Below are positions 6,932-7,000 of a stretch of DNA of 7,000 nucleotides, piece by piece (within the stretch, counting starts at the first letter, position 1; the number at the start of each line of letters is the position of its first letter). The DNA lies in contig CACYKX010000165.1 in assembly GCA_902775075.1 (NCBI GenBank), forward strand, positions 1-7,000, written 5' to 3'. The DNA is from an uncultured Prevotellaceae bacterium (GTDB lineage: Bacteria > Bacteroidota > Bacteroidia > Bacteroidales > Bacteroidaceae). The notes under the pieces were generated by a model. The model worked only from the letters and a program-made list of their open reading frames with translations. It was not told where the DNA came from and did no database searches. The position numbers and the translations under genes are program-made.

Positions 6932-7000
6932 GTTGAAATTACTGTTAGTTGTATTCTAGCATAAAGATGTTAACCAATTAACCCTAAAGAAAGTCGTTAG
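6932..7000. other. Intergenic tail with no identifiable gene
   Basis: This is A/T-rich sequence after the nhaD terminator. No ORF, tRNA or clear promoter box is visible. The only structure is TTAACC repeated with a 2-nt gap (6970-6975 and 6978-6983), which is too short to interpret. It is probably the upstream or downstream flank of a gene beyond the window. Confidence 0.5.

Noticed and set aside
6970..6983. TTAACC direct repeat in the tail
   Set aside because: Two 6-bp copies in A/T-rich sequence are expected by chance. No promoter box or gene start is visible nearby.
1..7000. CRISPR arrays, tRNA/rRNA genes, insertion sequences or phage/defence genes
   Set aside because: I looked for these on both strands and found none. 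The window is almost fully occupied by housekeeping genes, and the longest gap is about 150 nt.

Overview
The window reads as a core chromosomal segment of a Bacteroidota bacterium, most likely Bacteroidales and plausibly the Prevotellaceae (Prevotella/Segatella). Three things point there. The promoters match the Bacteroidota TTTG / TAnnTTTG pattern, and no gene has a recognisable Shine-Dalgarno sequence. Spermidine appears to be made by the carboxy(nor)spermidine route. dnaK stands alone, without grpE or dnaJ beside it. The genus is inferred, not proven. There are no IS elements, phage genes, CRISPR arrays, tRNA or rRNA genes.

Layout, left to right: (1) the last ~100 codons of a plus-strand RecG-like/AlbA-type ATP-binding regulator with a C-terminal winged helix (2-313). 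(2) A hairpin terminator shared by this gene and the convergent dnaK (342-374). (3) dnaK on the minus strand (2296 down to 395), monocistronic, with a ~100-nt leader. (4) A minus-strand cluster read in the order hypothetical ~199-aa protein (5374-4775), carboxy(nor)spermidine dehydrogenase (4737-3499), recA (3480-2443). Its intergenic gaps are only 37 and 18 nt and it ends in a strong intrinsic terminator (2405-2427). (5) A 137-bp divergent promoter region (5375-5511). (6) nhaD, a Na+/H+ antiporter, on the plus strand (5512-6879), with its own terminator (6902-6931). (7) About 70 nt of tail with nothing identifiable.

The cell-level themes are housekeeping and stress: protein folding (DnaK), DNA recombination and repair (RecA), polyamine synthesis, and sodium/pH homeostasis (NhaD). 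The layout suggests that recA is transcribed from a distant promoter ahead of an uncharacterised gene and a polyamine gene.

I do not see a wholly new multi-gene system. The points most worth a second look are in the divergent promoter region: an apparently leaderless promoter with a 9-nt homopolymer in its spacer, facing an nhaD promoter with an inverted repeat in its spacer and a 9-bp tandem repeat at the expected transcript start. The uncharacterised first gene of the recA cluster is also worth attention.
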